64,000 nt of DNA. It comes from Pratylenchus scribneri. Lineage: Eukaryota; Nematoda; Chromadorea; Rhabditida; Pratylenchidae. Location: positions 1,054,001-1,118,000 of the forward strand of contig JAQSEB010000019.1 in assembly GCA_030063045.1 (NCBI GenBank), given 5' to 3'. The notes under the pieces were generated by a model. The model saw only the letters and a program-made list of their open reading frames with translations. It was not told where the DNA came from and did not search any database. Of this stretch, positions 9,498 to 33,976 are shown piece by piece (within the stretch, counting starts at the first letter, position 1; each line of letters opens with the position of its first letter). Made by a program: the position numbers and the translations under genes.

Positions 9498-11769
9498 ATG
9501 ACGTCGTTTTGTCGAGTTACATTTTTTGCTGTTTTACTTATCATATCCCGTTTCGCCGATGGCCAACAAAAGTCATTTGCGGATACGCAATTTGACTTAC
9601 CACCAGATTTGCCGGCTGAAGAGCCGCCTCCAGTTGCGGCCAATCAGGACCAGAGTCCATCCACCGTGAATGTGCCACAAACTCCTCCGCCGCCACCTCC
9701 AACCCAACCACCACCCCCTCCTCCCCCTCCACCACCTCCTACGGTGCAAACTCCACCGCCCACATTGGTCAGTCTGTTGCCCTCAACTCAGGCATTGCTT
9801 TCCACTCAATTCTCTTCGGCATTCAATGGGGAGAACGCCGCAGCAACTACCACTGTCAACCCAAAAACTCCACTACCAAATTTACCTACATTAGTGGAAT
9901 TGCCACGTTTTGTACAGAATGGAAATGTACAGGTGCGAATTTTGCACCGAATTTTAGTCCCTATTTTTGGCATTTGTAGCCAATAACTGTGCCTACATCT
10001 TTGATTGAACCCGGAGGTGCCAATCAAACTAATCTTCTTCTTTACACTCCAACTGTGGGAGCTCAACAAAATCTCATTCCTATTGCCTCTTCTCCCCCAC
10101 CGATAAAAGCGCCATTGGCAAAATTGCCGCCACTAAGACAAATATCCACCGGGGAACAACAAGTTTGGTTCCGGGATGATTTCGATATTAAAGGTGAATT
10201 TTTTGTGGCTTATAAATTAATTCTTTATACTTAGATTGCCCGAGGAATGCTGAAGCAATCGGAAAATATTTCCGTAAAAAATTCCCTAAAAATCTATTGA
10301 GACATCAAAAAGAAACAGTTTTGTTTTTTTAAAGCTAAGCGGTGAATTTCATTTTGTTATTTTAGGTGTTGGCGGAACTTTTGGCCATTCGCTTGCGAGA
10401 ATGTTTGAAGAAACAAAGAGAAGATCATTGGATTCGGTTGGATAAACAATTAGAGAAAGAGAGGATTGAAGGCGATAGTAATGAAAGGTAAAATTGGCAA
10501 TCTTTGAGGTTACTTTCCAAAAAAAAAAGGATTTTCTGAGGATTTAAGGATGTTGAGCAGGATTATAGATAGACCTATTTTGTTATATTTTATTGTCTGG
10601 GTAACTAACTGCCTATTTTTTATCGGGAGGAAGGAAATTCCGCCTATTTGCCCCAATTTAATTCCGCCTATTTGCCCCCAATTTAATTCCTCCTAATTTC
10701 CCAAAGTCTTAACCCGAAAGAATTATATCCGCCTAGTTTCCGGAAAGAATTTTAATTTCATCTTTTTTTCGTAGCTTAATTAAAAATATATGACTGATGA
10801 CTAGGGCTGGCAAAAAAAGTTATATAAAATCGCAAAAAAGTTGGTTAAAAAAGTGATATAAACGCTCAAAAAAGTGACATAAAAAGTGGAAAATTTCCAA
10901 AAAAGTTATGTAATTTTTCAAAAAAGTGACAATTTTTTTCCGAAAAAAATTTTTTTTAAGAAAAAAAAGCTTCAAAAATTTTGACCAAAATGATCTAAAA
11001 GTGAAAATTTTTGATGAAAAATAGTCAAATAAGAAAAATTTTTAGACAAAATTTTTTTAATGAAAAAAAATTTTGAAAAAAACTCCTCAAGAGAGAAAAT
11101 TTTGATAGAATTTTCAGAAAAGTTCCATAAGGTTGAAAAAAGTGATAAAAAATTTTAAAAAATGGCATAAAAAGGCCAAAAAAGTGATATAAAAGTTAAA
11201 AAGTTATATAAATCCCGAAAAAGTGATCAAAAGTTAAAAAAGTGATCATAAAATTCAATATTTTGAACTCGAATCAAGTTAGAAATGCTTTTTATTTGAT
11301 TTATAATCATATTTAAAGCTCCGCATGAAAAAGTTATTTAACTTCAATTGCCAGCCCTACTGATGACAGATTGTTAAGCATACTTGGAAATCAAATTAAA
11401 GAATTTAGAAAATTAAATTTTGGATTTTGGGACTCTAATTCATAAGGAATACCATAAAATTAATGAAAATGAGTTTTAATATTGTTTTAATATTTCTCTT
11501 TAAAGTGAAAGAGAGGAATGCCGCGCTGCACTTGTTCAAGAACAAATTGCTTGCATGAATTTGCAATCATTCAGTTGCCAATTCATTCAGCCCACATTTT
11601 TATTCCGATTAGTTAGTTCAATTTTTTAGAAATAATAAAACCAACCGTTCAGATTCCCGCAAGGTTGATTGTTCAAGAAGCTAGATTGGCTGAAGATGGC
11701 GCTGAAAGATGCAGAAAATTCAGCCTCATCAGCGGTAATCGGAAATTGTCCGCCGGTGGCAATAGTTGA
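9498..11769 (+). CDS. Secreted proline-rich protein of unknown function, multi-exon
   Basis: The ATG at 9498 starts a clear signal peptide (basic MTSFCR, hydrophobic VTFFAVLLII, then FADGQQ). A proline-rich region follows, with unbroken Pro runs around 9690-9750. Later exons: about 10009-10193 (PITVPTSLIEPGGANQ...), about 10234-10321 (CPRNAEAIGKYFRKKFPK), about 10365-10488 (LAELLAIRLRECLKKQRED, a basic amphipathic helix), about 11507-11571 and about 11630-11769 (PTVQIPARLIVQEARLAEDG), stopping at TGA 11767. The penultimate intron carries a hAT-type element and a minisatellite fragment. The final small intron (11572-11629) is inferred because it keeps a long coding-like frame; without it the frame stops at 11629. 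No known domain recognised. Convergent with neurobeachin, 353 bp away. Confidence 0.65.
10620..10745 (+). repeat. AATTCCGCCT minisatellite fragment
   Basis: Several imperfect units of the form AATTCCGCCTATTTGCCCCAA, close to the units of the array at 37.3 kb. It lies in the same intron as the hAT-type element, just upstream of it. Confidence 0.6.
10802..11359. mobile_element. hAT-type non-autonomous transposon (MITE)
   Basis: 558-bp element with 12-bp perfect terminal inverted repeats, TAGGGCTGGCAA at 10802-10813 and TTGCCAGCCCTA at 11348-11359. It is flanked by an exact 8-bp direct repeat CTGATGAC (10794-10801 and 11360-11367). The repeat fits the hAT target consensus nTnnnnAn, and the TAGGG-type ends are typical of hAT elements. 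The interior is A-rich with many AAAAAAGTGATATAAA units and has no transposase frame. It sits in an intron of the secreted proline-rich gene. Confidence 0.85.
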
Positions 11770-12122
11770 AGATGAGGGCCCTTGCTGTTGGAGTGACATC
11801 CAAACTGGCGATCGATAAATAAAATTCCTAAAAAATGTGCATTTAAAATTGAAGTGAAAAAAATAATGAAATAAAAATAATTTGTATGAACATTTCACAC
11901 ATTAATCAATAAATAATGTAGACAAATAATTATGAATAAATTATTTTTTAATAATTATTATGAAAATTAAAAAGAAATAAATTGAGGGAAAATAATGGAA
12001 GGGATTATCACAAATGTAAAAATAATTATTTGAATTAAGTGGAAGTGTATTGGTGCCCCCGATATTTGGCAAATTGATTATAAATAATTATTTGAACTCG
12101 AAGATTTGTCATCAATTCATTC
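11770..12122. other. Short spacer between convergent genes
   Basis: AT-rich, 353 bp, between the stop of the proline-rich gene (+) and the stop of neurobeachin (-). It contains both 3' ends. An open frame on the minus strand at 11626-11898 overlaps the last exon of the plus-strand gene and is not supported. Confidence 0.5.
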
Positions 12123-25421
<13,299 letters not shown>

Positions 25422-25435
25422 TTTTCTGAAAAAAT
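25422..25435 (-). promoter_or_regulatory. Candidate (trans-)splice acceptor just before the neurobeachin ATG
   Basis: On the minus strand TATTTTTTCAG is followed by AAAA and then the ATG at 25421. The closest upstream gene on this strand ends 290 bp away, so this may be a spliced-leader acceptor rather than the end of a cis-intron. RNA would be needed to tell. Confidence 0.4.
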
Positions 25436-25711
25436 ATTTACGACGATTAATCATTAAAATCAGTTTGAAAAAAGCAAGATTTAAAGTAGCAAAAGCATGT
25501 TTATTGGAGAAAACATAAATAAAAAATGATTTTTAAATAAAATGCAAATTTTATGCCGAAATTTAAATAATTCTTTTCGTTGGTTTTTGAAGAATCCAAT
25601 AATTAAGTCAACAACAATTTTTGGCAACATAATTTATATTGAGAATAAAATAAATAAAATTCAACAACAAAAGTTTAAAATAAATTATTCATATTGCCAT
25701 AATTCTGCTCT

Positions 25712-26573
25712 TCATTCCTTCCCTTGTCCGATTGCACTGGTTCCACTGACCACGGGGATTGAACGTCCATATTGCGAAGGCGGTGGATGTTTGCTGATAG
25801 AGAAGTTCACCGATCCATTGTTGGTGATTCCAAGTTTGGCTTAATTGATCAATTTATTCGATTGAATTGTGTCATACCAATAAAATTACCTTCAACGATT
25901 TCCATAATTGGAGTGTACAATTTGACGCTGCTCACATCGGTCACCCAAATGGAGAGGACATAGTCTTTTTGACTATTGCGGCATGCAAATCCTATGAAAA
26001 TATAAAATCAATATAAACAAATTTGATGAAAAATACCGCAAATTTTGTTGTTGTGCTCGCCAAATTGTCCACCAAATCCGGCCATCAGAAGCTCAAACCA
26101 ATAACGATCGAGACGCGAGAGTTGATATTGATGTCCAATGTGCAGATGAATTGCGCCGCCGCCTTGATTGTATTCATCCTCCCACATTGGCTTGATTTCG
26201 CTTTTGAAGACATAGTAGCTGACTTTGGCTGTAATTATATAAATCATCGATTAAATATGATGCTATAAAGTTACGTGATGATGGCAAGCGGCTTGGAGGG
26301 AGAATTCGACATTTGAGCGCGCAAAAGTCCTCGATTGAATTGATGTCGCATTGCTTCTTCAGGCATTGTCCCCATTCCATTGAACGATCACCTGTAAATT
26401 GTGTGTGCTTTAATTCTTAATAATTTGCAAATTTTACTTACCGACCCAGAGCCAAAGCGCCCAAGTTGGTGCCAAGTGATGGATTCTTTCTTCTTCTTCG
26501 GTTTGTTCCAACTCTTCCTCGTCCGATGCTTCCGAATCAGTAAAATCATTTTCACGCTTGGATGTAAACATTT
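25712..26573 (-). CDS. eIF4E-family mRNA cap-binding protein
   Basis: Translation initiation factor 4E family, binding the mRNA 5' cap. ATG at 26573 gives an acidic N-terminus (TDSEASDEEELEQTEEEE), then HHLAPTWALWLWVGDRSMEW, NSIEDFCALKCRILPPSR, SEIKPMWEDEYNQGGGA, LDRYWFELLMAGFGGQF and CRNSQKDYVLSIWVTD. The stop is at 25712-25714 after IPVVSGTSAIGQGKE. The cap-pocket residues corresponding to human W56 (MEW), W102/E103 (MWED), R157 (CRN) and W166 (SIW) are all present. The dorsal eIF4G/4E-BP contact Trp73 is Cys (TTT TGC), and the HPL motif reads HHL. It could be a specialised nematode IFE isoform or a 4EHP-like repressor. Neurobeachin follows on the same strand. Confidence 0.87.
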
Positions 26574-28855
26574 TTGCCGAAAGTGAAAATTTTCAATAAT
26601 AATTTCTCTAAAAATGCCAAATACCAATTTATGTACTATTTATTACATTTAATAAAAAATTTACTGATCAAGCTAACTAAGTAAAAAGATTCAAGAGTTA
26701 TTCAACGCTCAACTAAATCAGAATGATGAATGAATGAGCAAGCAAATCGATTATGAAATGAAATGTTTTGATTTCTCTGTTTTTGCTTTGATAATCAATA
26801 AAGATTAGACATTAAGTAAAATTTAGAGATTATAAAGAATTAGAGAAATGGACCAATTTTCATTTTAAAACAATTTGCCACATAAAAAGCGAAAGGTCTA
26901 TTATTTGAATGCTACCAAGGCAAAACCAATGGCTCTTTTGAAAAGGGATAACCTTGGAAATGAGAATCCTCATTAAATTATCATTAAATAATTATAATCA
27001 TAAACCATTGAATTGACTTTTTATTCGGTCTTTTGTAACATAACAAGGCCAATAATTTGTTTGTTTGGTACATTTTCATTCATTCCATTTTAATGTGTTT
27101 ATTTGCGCTTATTTGTTCCGTTTATCCACCCACACCCACATCCATCCAATTCCCATTCATTATTGTCCGTCAAATCCAATTTTCGACATTCTCATTTTGT
27201 GGATCAACACCGTGTGGCCCCTGCGATATCGTCCATCCACCATAATAAGCACAATGAACACAACAATTCTTCCGCCTCCATCGGCTGCGGATGCGGATAT
27301 GTCCCCCTCTCCCGCCACCATCGGCCAAACTATTTATTCGCCGTCGTGATTTTGTCTGTTGCCCCGGATTCAGCCCCAGCCCCAGCCCCTCCTGCCTTCC
27401 TCGGTCCATAATAGCGCAATTCCCGGCCTTGGGGGTCAATCCGTCCGTCTGGCGGGGAGTTGGTGGTGGTCGGCCGGTCACAGTGAATTGTGGATGTTTG
27501 GTTGGTTGCCCTTCCTCCACCCACCCCCCCCCCCCCCCCCACCCATTTTGGTCCACTGCTTTGCTTTGTTTGTGGACGATGCCCACTGTTGCTGATGATG
27601 TTGGAGGAGTTGAAGTTTATTCAAGCGAGTGGCCCTTCCCCCCTATTTCCAGAAATGGGACTCCGTCCGAAGGAGGAGACGAAGATGACTATTAAGATTT
27701 GAGAGGATCTGCGGCCGATTTAATTTCTCCCCCCCCCCACTTTTCCCCGATGCGCAATTTTTCCCCTCATCATTCAATTCAACTTATATATTATTTTCCT
27801 TTCTTACCCAATTTGGATGCGCGGATTGGATCATCATTTGATGGGTTGGAAGGAAGTGGTGGGGTACGTGAAAGGTTGGAGCAGCAAAAGCAACCAGGAA
27901 TTATAAAGCCGAGGAGGGAGAATTGTGCCAGCCACGCCCTTCCTTTCTATAAAGCCTGTCCCCGCAAGGGAAATTGGTGCAGTGCTTTTCTCCCCCCCCC
28001 CCCCCCCCCCGGCGGCCTTTGGCCTTCCCTCAATTGGATTCCCCCTTTTTCGCCTTCCATTTTCCCCTTTTTTCCATTTTCTTCGCAACAACCAAAGTCG
28101 GCTGCCTCCAAGCTCCAACACAGAATTAGCGCACTTTGGCCGGTCCCCCTGTGTGCCCCATCCCACTTTTCGTGTGCAGATTTTCCGCATCGTCGAGGAA
28201 AGGAGGAGGGGAAAGGGGCGGCGGCCAACCCAACATTGGACGCAAATGGCCATCGGCCAGCAGCAGTCCCTTTCCAAGCCCATCATTGCGCTTTGCGCTC
28301 CCCTCCCCTCATTCGTTAATAAACCATTAGCCGGGGCCAACCCATTTGCTTGGCCTCCATAAAAAGTCGCCTGAGGCCGTGCCCGGCTGTAAATTCCTCT
28401 TTCGATGGTGGCCAACATTTCTTCTTGGACAAAGAGTATCCGGTGAAGGAATGACCCCCGAGGGCAAAATGAGAGACATTGCCTCCGGCGTTTCGTCTTT
28501 CTTTTGACGTCGAATGTGAGAAGAAGGACAAAAGGGTGATAAAGGGGAATGTGGCGGGGGAATTGGGCCAACAGCTGGCAACAACGCCCTCTTCCAAACA
28601 TTCCTTCCCAACTTCATCTTCCCTACATCCTTTTCACTTTCTTCAATCCTCCAAATCCGCTGCTCCTCCCAATTTGAAGGCTTTTTCTTCATCCCACGCC
28701 CTTTTCCCCCTCAAAAAATCCCTAAATTTAGCCCCGATCGCGACCACTTTCTTTTAGCGGATTGCCCTTCCCCCGTCCATTTTATTCCATTTTTAAATTT
28801 GACATTCTCTGCGGCAATTTCATTCATTCAAATTTTTGCATTTTTCAGCCCTCAA
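26574..28855. other. GC-rich spacer between divergent genes with long poly-C runs
   Basis: Between eIF4E (-) and the ET-like membrane gene (+). Cytosine runs occur at 27524-27540 (17), 27729-27738 (10) and 27992-28010 (19). Overlapping open frames in several phases at 27170-28700 result from the high GC content; none has a recognisable domain or coherent splice pattern. Both genes' promoters should lie here. Confidence 0.5.
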
Positions 28856-30950
28856 ATGGTTTCCTTCATTGTGGCTTCTTCTTCCCCTTTGTCCTTCACA
28901 CTTTTTGTGGTCATTCTTTCAACCTCAATAATATTCGGCGGTGAAATTGTTGTTGCACAAAAAAAGGTGAAATATATTTGCACTTGAATGGAGCCAAAAT
29001 GTGGAAAGGGGAAGGAGGGGGTTCCTTCTTTTGGTTTGGCCAAAATTCAATTTATGGGGAGGGGAAAGGGAATTCAATTTGAAAGGATTTGGCCAATTTT
29101 GAGGGCAGTAAAAATCCAATAAATTTGGCAATTTTGGACATAATCCAATTTGGGGGACAATTTCCAATATTTTTCATTTTAGCCACCTCTCAGCTGCGCA
29201 TCATCTTTGGCCCCGGGCAATGAAAAATGTGATGGGGGATTTTGTTTTGATTTATTCGACATTCAATCCGTGAGTACATCCATTATCAATTTTTGGATTA
29301 ATTATTCACAAAAGGATTCAATTAAATCTGGCTGCACCCATTCTCAAGCTAAATGTCCATCCAGCGGATGTTTCCTCCTTCCGAATGCCCAAAAGGTATG
29401 ATTTATTGTGAATTATCCAAACATTTTCGGCTTTTTCAGTTTCTTTGTTGCTGTTCGCATCCATTTTGCAATGGCAAATCGCCATATTTGATTAAAGCTC
29501 GATGGAGAATGTATTTGAAAGGAGATTATCCGGCAAAAGTGCTTCGGAAAAGTCCAAGGGATGTTAGCAGGGAAATGGCAGAGAATGCTATTAGAAATGT
29601 TGATTCTATGGAAAATGGGACAACCAAAACAATGGCCACAAAAAAGGCAACCATCACTCCAGCATCGGCGAAAATGGCGACGACCACAACGAAAAAGGTG
29701 CCTACGCCCTCGTCAAGTACACAGAAGCCAACAACAACGAAAATGATGACAACGAAGAAGCCAACAAATGTTAATAAAACAACGGCAAAAATCACTCCAG
29801 AAAATTCAACGAAAACGATGAAAACAACAAAAACAACGAAAGCGATTGTGCCAACAACCAATTCACCACCAAAAACCACTCAAAAACCTTCAACATTGGC
29901 CATAAATTTGCCAGAATTTGTTGCAAATAAATCGACGGAGCAAACTGAAGAAAAGGCGTTGGAAATTTTGGATTTTAATAGGAATGAGACAAACAGCAAA
30001 AAAGAGGAGGAAAAAACGGTGGATTCTGGCACTACAGTAACAGTAAAAATCCAGAAGGAAATGCCGAAAGCAACAACAGAAAAGATGATGGAAGTCAAAA
30101 ATTCAACACTTCAACCATCATCCTCATCAACAATGATGACAACAAAAGTAACACCAAAACAATCGACCACAATTTCGGGGCCATTTGAGATCACAAAAGG
30201 CTCTACAAGTCAAATGAATGAAACCACCACAATTCAATCAAAATCAACCATTCCACCCTCATCAATATCTCCCAAAAATGAAAATATGCCAATGTTATCA
30301 TCAACGGCAAAATCAACATCGATTAAGCCATCCTATTCCGAACCATTTACGGCCCATTCAAGCAGCAAAAGAACAACCCGCTCCCCTACCCCTCAACCGC
30401 CAACAACCATACGGGCAACCCTGGGCCCATGGGAGCCGGCGGTCCCCTCATTCCCGTGGTACTTTATTGCATTGGCCGGCTTTCTGAGTTCATCGGCTGT
30501 TTTCTTGTTGGTCTATTGGACGGTGAAAGGATGCCTTCGGATTTTCCAGAAAAGAATGAGGAATGGCAGAAGAGGTGGCGATGATGGGGGACAATTGGGA
30601 GAACCGATGATTCCAATGGGAAATGGCCAAAATTCGAATGGGAAAAAGGTGGGAAAGACAACGAAGATGGAAAAGGAAAATAGGCCAAAGAAAAGGGCAG
30701 TTCCAAAGGCAAATGGCCAAATGATGATGAGCAGCAAAATCACAAATGAATCATTGATGTCCCAATGTACGGCAAGTACGGGAATTGGTGAACAACAGCA
30801 GAAAATCCCGGAAATTGACATGGAATATGGGGGAGGCGAACAAGTCACCGTGATTGACCCCCTCCTAAATCAGGTAAATTGATGGGCAGTAAAACGATCA
30901 AATAAATTCATCCATTTTTATAGCAATATAATGGAACAATGAACAAATAG
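28856..30950 (+). CDS. Type I membrane protein: ET-like Cys-rich domain, Thr/Lys-rich stalk, one TM segment
   Basis: ATG at 28856 follows TTTTTCAGCCCTCAA, a possible spliced-leader site. The signal peptide has a hydrophobic core of about 20 residues (FTLFVVILSTSIIFGG). Three short exons carry Cys pairs (EKCDGGFCFDL, SGCTHSQAKCPSSGCFL, FLCCCSHPFCNGK). The CCC...CN ending is typical of the nematode ET module and three-finger folds. A stalk of about 300 residues rich in Thr, Lys, Ser and Pro (29580-30440) follows, likely O-glycosylated. Then comes one transmembrane helix (WYFIALAGFLSSSAVFLLVY, about 30459-30518) and a basic cytoplasmic tail. The last exon is inferred (GT at 30874 to AG at 30923), ending QYNGTMNK at TAG 30948; without it the frame stops at 30882. 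A cell-surface protein of unknown ligand. Confidence 0.72.
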
Positions 30951-31461
30951 AAATGTAAATGAAGAATCGGACATTGCGCAGAATTTGACATGAATGAATT
31001 TTCAATACCGTATTACTTTTCTCCTAATTTATACTCCCATCCAGATCCCAAATAATTTCCATAAAGTCTTTCCCAGCATTTTCTTAATCTCCTCTCCTCC
31101 ACTCATATCTTCTCTTCATTAATAAGAATTGATGACCAACATAAATTATTATCAACGTAATATGTATTTTTTTGATTAAAGATAAAGTGAGATTAAATTT
31201 GTCAAAATTCCACTCATACATGCAAAAGGGCAATTCATGAAAATTTAAATGCCTAATGCAAATAAAATTGGATACAATGTCTGAAAATTTATTTCTTTAT
31301 AATCTCTCAAAATTTAGTGCACTCTCATTTTTTCACAAGCAAGAGAACAACCAAGAAGTAGAATTAAAAAATAAAAATGAGAAGTTGATGCCGAACTCGG
31401 CTAAAAATCTGAGATTTGCTCCAAACTTTTAATTTAATTTTTTAAAGACAAATTTTGAAAA
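30951..31461 (+). other. Spacer; nothing recognised
   Basis: AT-rich stretch between the stop of the ET-like gene and the start of mrps-23, both on the plus strand. No open frame, repeat or RNA gene could be supported. Confidence 0.5.
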
Positions 31462-31926
31462 ATGCCAGCATCAAAAACTACAGCACCATTTATTTCTCTG
31501 ATCCGAACTGAACGAAGCGGTTCAATATTTGGCAGGTTTGTTGTTCTTCGTTGTTTTTAAATGTAAAATTAATTAAAAATTTATTCAGGTTAACCGGACT
31601 TATTCGCGTCGGAAAATTGAAATGGGAAGACAGACCACTTTGGTTTGATGCATATATTGCGCATCCACCTTTGCAAGAACCGGTTTGGGATATTCGAATG
31701 CCAAAACGCGGGGAACCGGTTCCAAAAATTTTCTATGACGAGGACATCAAAAGAGCGTGAGTTTCTATTCGATTCGATATTCAAAATACTAAATCTACTA
31801 TTATTATTCAGGAAAGAGATGTTTGACAAAATGGGAAAGCAGCCTAAACACAAATTGCAGCCTAAAGACGATTTGGACGACGCTTACGCTTTGAATATGA
31901 ATGATGATGATATTGAGAAGAAATAA
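31462..31926 (+). CDS. mrps-23: Mitochondrial small-subunit ribosomal protein S23 (mS23)
   Basis: Component of the mitochondrial 28S ribosomal subunit. ATG at 31462; three exons. The first ends SGSIFGR. The second gives LTGLIRVGKLKWEDRPLWFD, AYIAHPPLQEPVWD and KIFYDEDIKRA. The third gives KEMFDKMGKQPKH and ends DDDIEKK at TAA 31924. The order SIF-R-LIR-G-L...PLWFD-Y-A-PPL-EPV...I-Y-ED-IRAK is the conserved core of the family. The protein is short (about 120 residues) but complete. It converges with the small secreted-protein gene 132 bp downstream. Confidence 0.88.
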
Positions 31927-32058
31927 AAAGGAATTTTAATTGTTTTGAATTGTTCTTTTATTGAATTCATTTTTATTTTATTAAAAAAATAATAAACACC
32001 AATTCATTAATTCTTCAAGTTCATAAGTTTATTTTGATTTATTCATTCCATTCATCAA

Positions 32059-32538
32059 TCAGAGGAAAAATTTAGAGCAGGGGCAAACCTTAAAATCAAA
32101 CTTTAATTATTTCCTCAAAAATATGTAAAATAACCTGTCTTCGGCAAACAAATGCTTTGCAACAAAAACATTGATTTTGTTGAGCTTGTGCGGGTTTGCC
32201 AAAAATTGACAGAATTGGTATTCCACCTACATTAGGGATTTCATTCGGGTCCTCCTCCTCCTCCTCATCAATATTATTGTCATCTTCCGATGAAATTGGA
32301 ATTGAATGGGGTGTTCGTTTTTGGTCAGAAAATTTGTTTGATGCCCTTTCAATTTGGTCCAATCCTCGGCGGATTGATTCCGGCAATGAAAAGCCCATTT
32401 CATGGTTCAAACCGGAGACTGGAAATGTCGGATTGAATTGGCCGTTCCTCCAACCATTTTACCGGAATTCATTGGGAGGATCAAGGCAGATTGGAAAGTG
32501 GGTAAAAGGACGAACAGAAGAAGAATTGGACATAACAT
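32059..32538 (-). CDS. Small secreted protein with acidic middle and six-cysteine C-terminus
   Basis: ATG at 32538 opens a strong signal peptide (MLCPILLLFVLLPTFQSA). A 44-bp intron (GTAAAATGG...TTTCCAG, around 32422-32465) removes an in-frame stop and joins to SGLNHEMGFSLPESIRRGLD. An acidic run (EDDNNIDEEEEEDPNE) and GGIPILSIFGKPAQAQQ follow. A second small intron (about 32090-32135) joins CFCCKAFVCRRQ to VCPCSKFFL, giving six Cys within 18 residues and stopping at 32059. If the second intron is not used, the protein ends a few residues later at 32096 with four Cys. Mature length is about 110 residues. No family recognised; it could be a secreted peptide precursor or an effector-like protein. 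Dibasic RR lies inside the Cys cluster. Confidence 0.58.
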
Positions 32539-33976
32539 TGAAGGGATGAATTGATGGCCGTGAATGGAACAACACCTTGGAATGGGCCACATTTTTGTTG
32601 GAATGAACGGCACCTGATGCTCCTTCTGCTGAATATACGGATTTGGAATTGAATGCCCTTCGGGAAGGGGAAGAAGGTTCGAAAGGAGGAAAAATATGCG
32701 CGAAAATGAGGAAAATGGCAGAATAATTTCCCGGGATTAGGCAGCGACCCTTCAGGGGCTGCCCCCATTTTGCGTCATTTTGGCAGGATATTGGATGGAT
32801 GAGGAAAATGAAGACCAAAAAAGGACAACAATAATTGTTTGGAGGGATCGACCCCATTCTTTGAGCCAAGTTGCCATTTTCACCATTAATGCCTTTGCCT
32901 TAAGACATATCAAAAGGAGGAAATGGAAAAACAGTAACAGCTCCATTTTTATTTATGCCCAATTCTCCCCCGGGTATTGGGTAACAAAATGCAAAAAAAA
33001 ACTTGGAAGGAATTTTGCTCATGTAAATAATGTAAATATGGGAGGAAATTATGTGGAATAAATTTGGAAGGCATAATTAGTAGAAATGGCCAAGGGGAAT
33101 TGGCCAAAATGAGGTCATGAATGGTGGCACGATAGTGGTTGAATCTGAGGGGAAAAAGCATAAAATGAAAATTGGGAGAACAAAGTGAAATTATAAGGCC
33201 ACCAAATTATATGTATATTAATTTCCGGCATCAGATTTTTGTCATTTCGCACGGCATTTCCGCTAGTTCACAGATTCAAGCCTAGATTAAGGACTATTAG
33301 TGAAATTAAATCGGTCAAAAAGAATGAATCACAAAAATTCGAAGTGAAAGCTAATAAATTTTAATGCTAGCTTTAGAGAAATGGGAGAAAATACGAGAGA
33401 AAATGTTAAAATGGAATCATTTGATTTGGCCCATTCCCATCCATTGCTTGCTTCCCACAAAATATTCCAGTGAACAAGCATTTAAAACGGGTTTGTCAAT
33501 GAATAACCCTTTGAATTATGAAGAACTTGGGAAGATATAAAAATTGTGGCCCAAAATGTGATGCCAAAAGCATTTGGGCCAAATTCAAAAAAGGGAAAAT
33601 CATAGAGACCAATGGCCATTCCCCCTCCTCCTCCATTCATTCTATTGCCCCCACCCACCCAAAACATCATCGATAAGAGAATTCTTCCCTTGGGGGTCGC
33701 CTTCAAAACAAACAACATTTTCGTTCCATCCATTCCCCCATTCACCCATCAATTCATTCAATTTGCCCATCACATTCCCCAGCTGCACTTGACTTTCCCC
33801 TACGGGGCCTTCTCTTCTGTGTTTTCGCCGCGCAAGATGCGCCAACCTTCTTCTTTCCCCCAATCGACCAATCCCATTTCCCATTAACCAATCCAATCGA
33901 TTTGCCACCTTTTTCCATCCATCTGAGAATAAATTGTTCTATTAATAATTCAGCAATCTCATTCAATTAATTAAAA
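32539..33976. other. Spacer between divergent genes
   Basis: Upstream of the small secreted gene (-) and the four-TM gene (+). Open frames on both strands (e.g. 32459-32869, 33642-33908) lack domains and splice coherence. No repeat element or RNA gene supported. Confidence 0.45.

Noticed and set aside
11626..11898. Minus-strand frame that could be a last neurobeachin exon, with stop overlapping a plus-strand stop
   Set aside because: Neurobeachin already ends at 12123 with the family's typical DFNR tail, and this stretch reads as a coding-like exon of the plus-strand gene.
27834..28601. Minus-strand open frame of 255 codons and overlapping plus-strand frames
   Set aside because: GC-rich spacer with 10-19-nt C runs; several frames are open at once and none shows a domain, signal peptide with coherent exons, or splice pattern.
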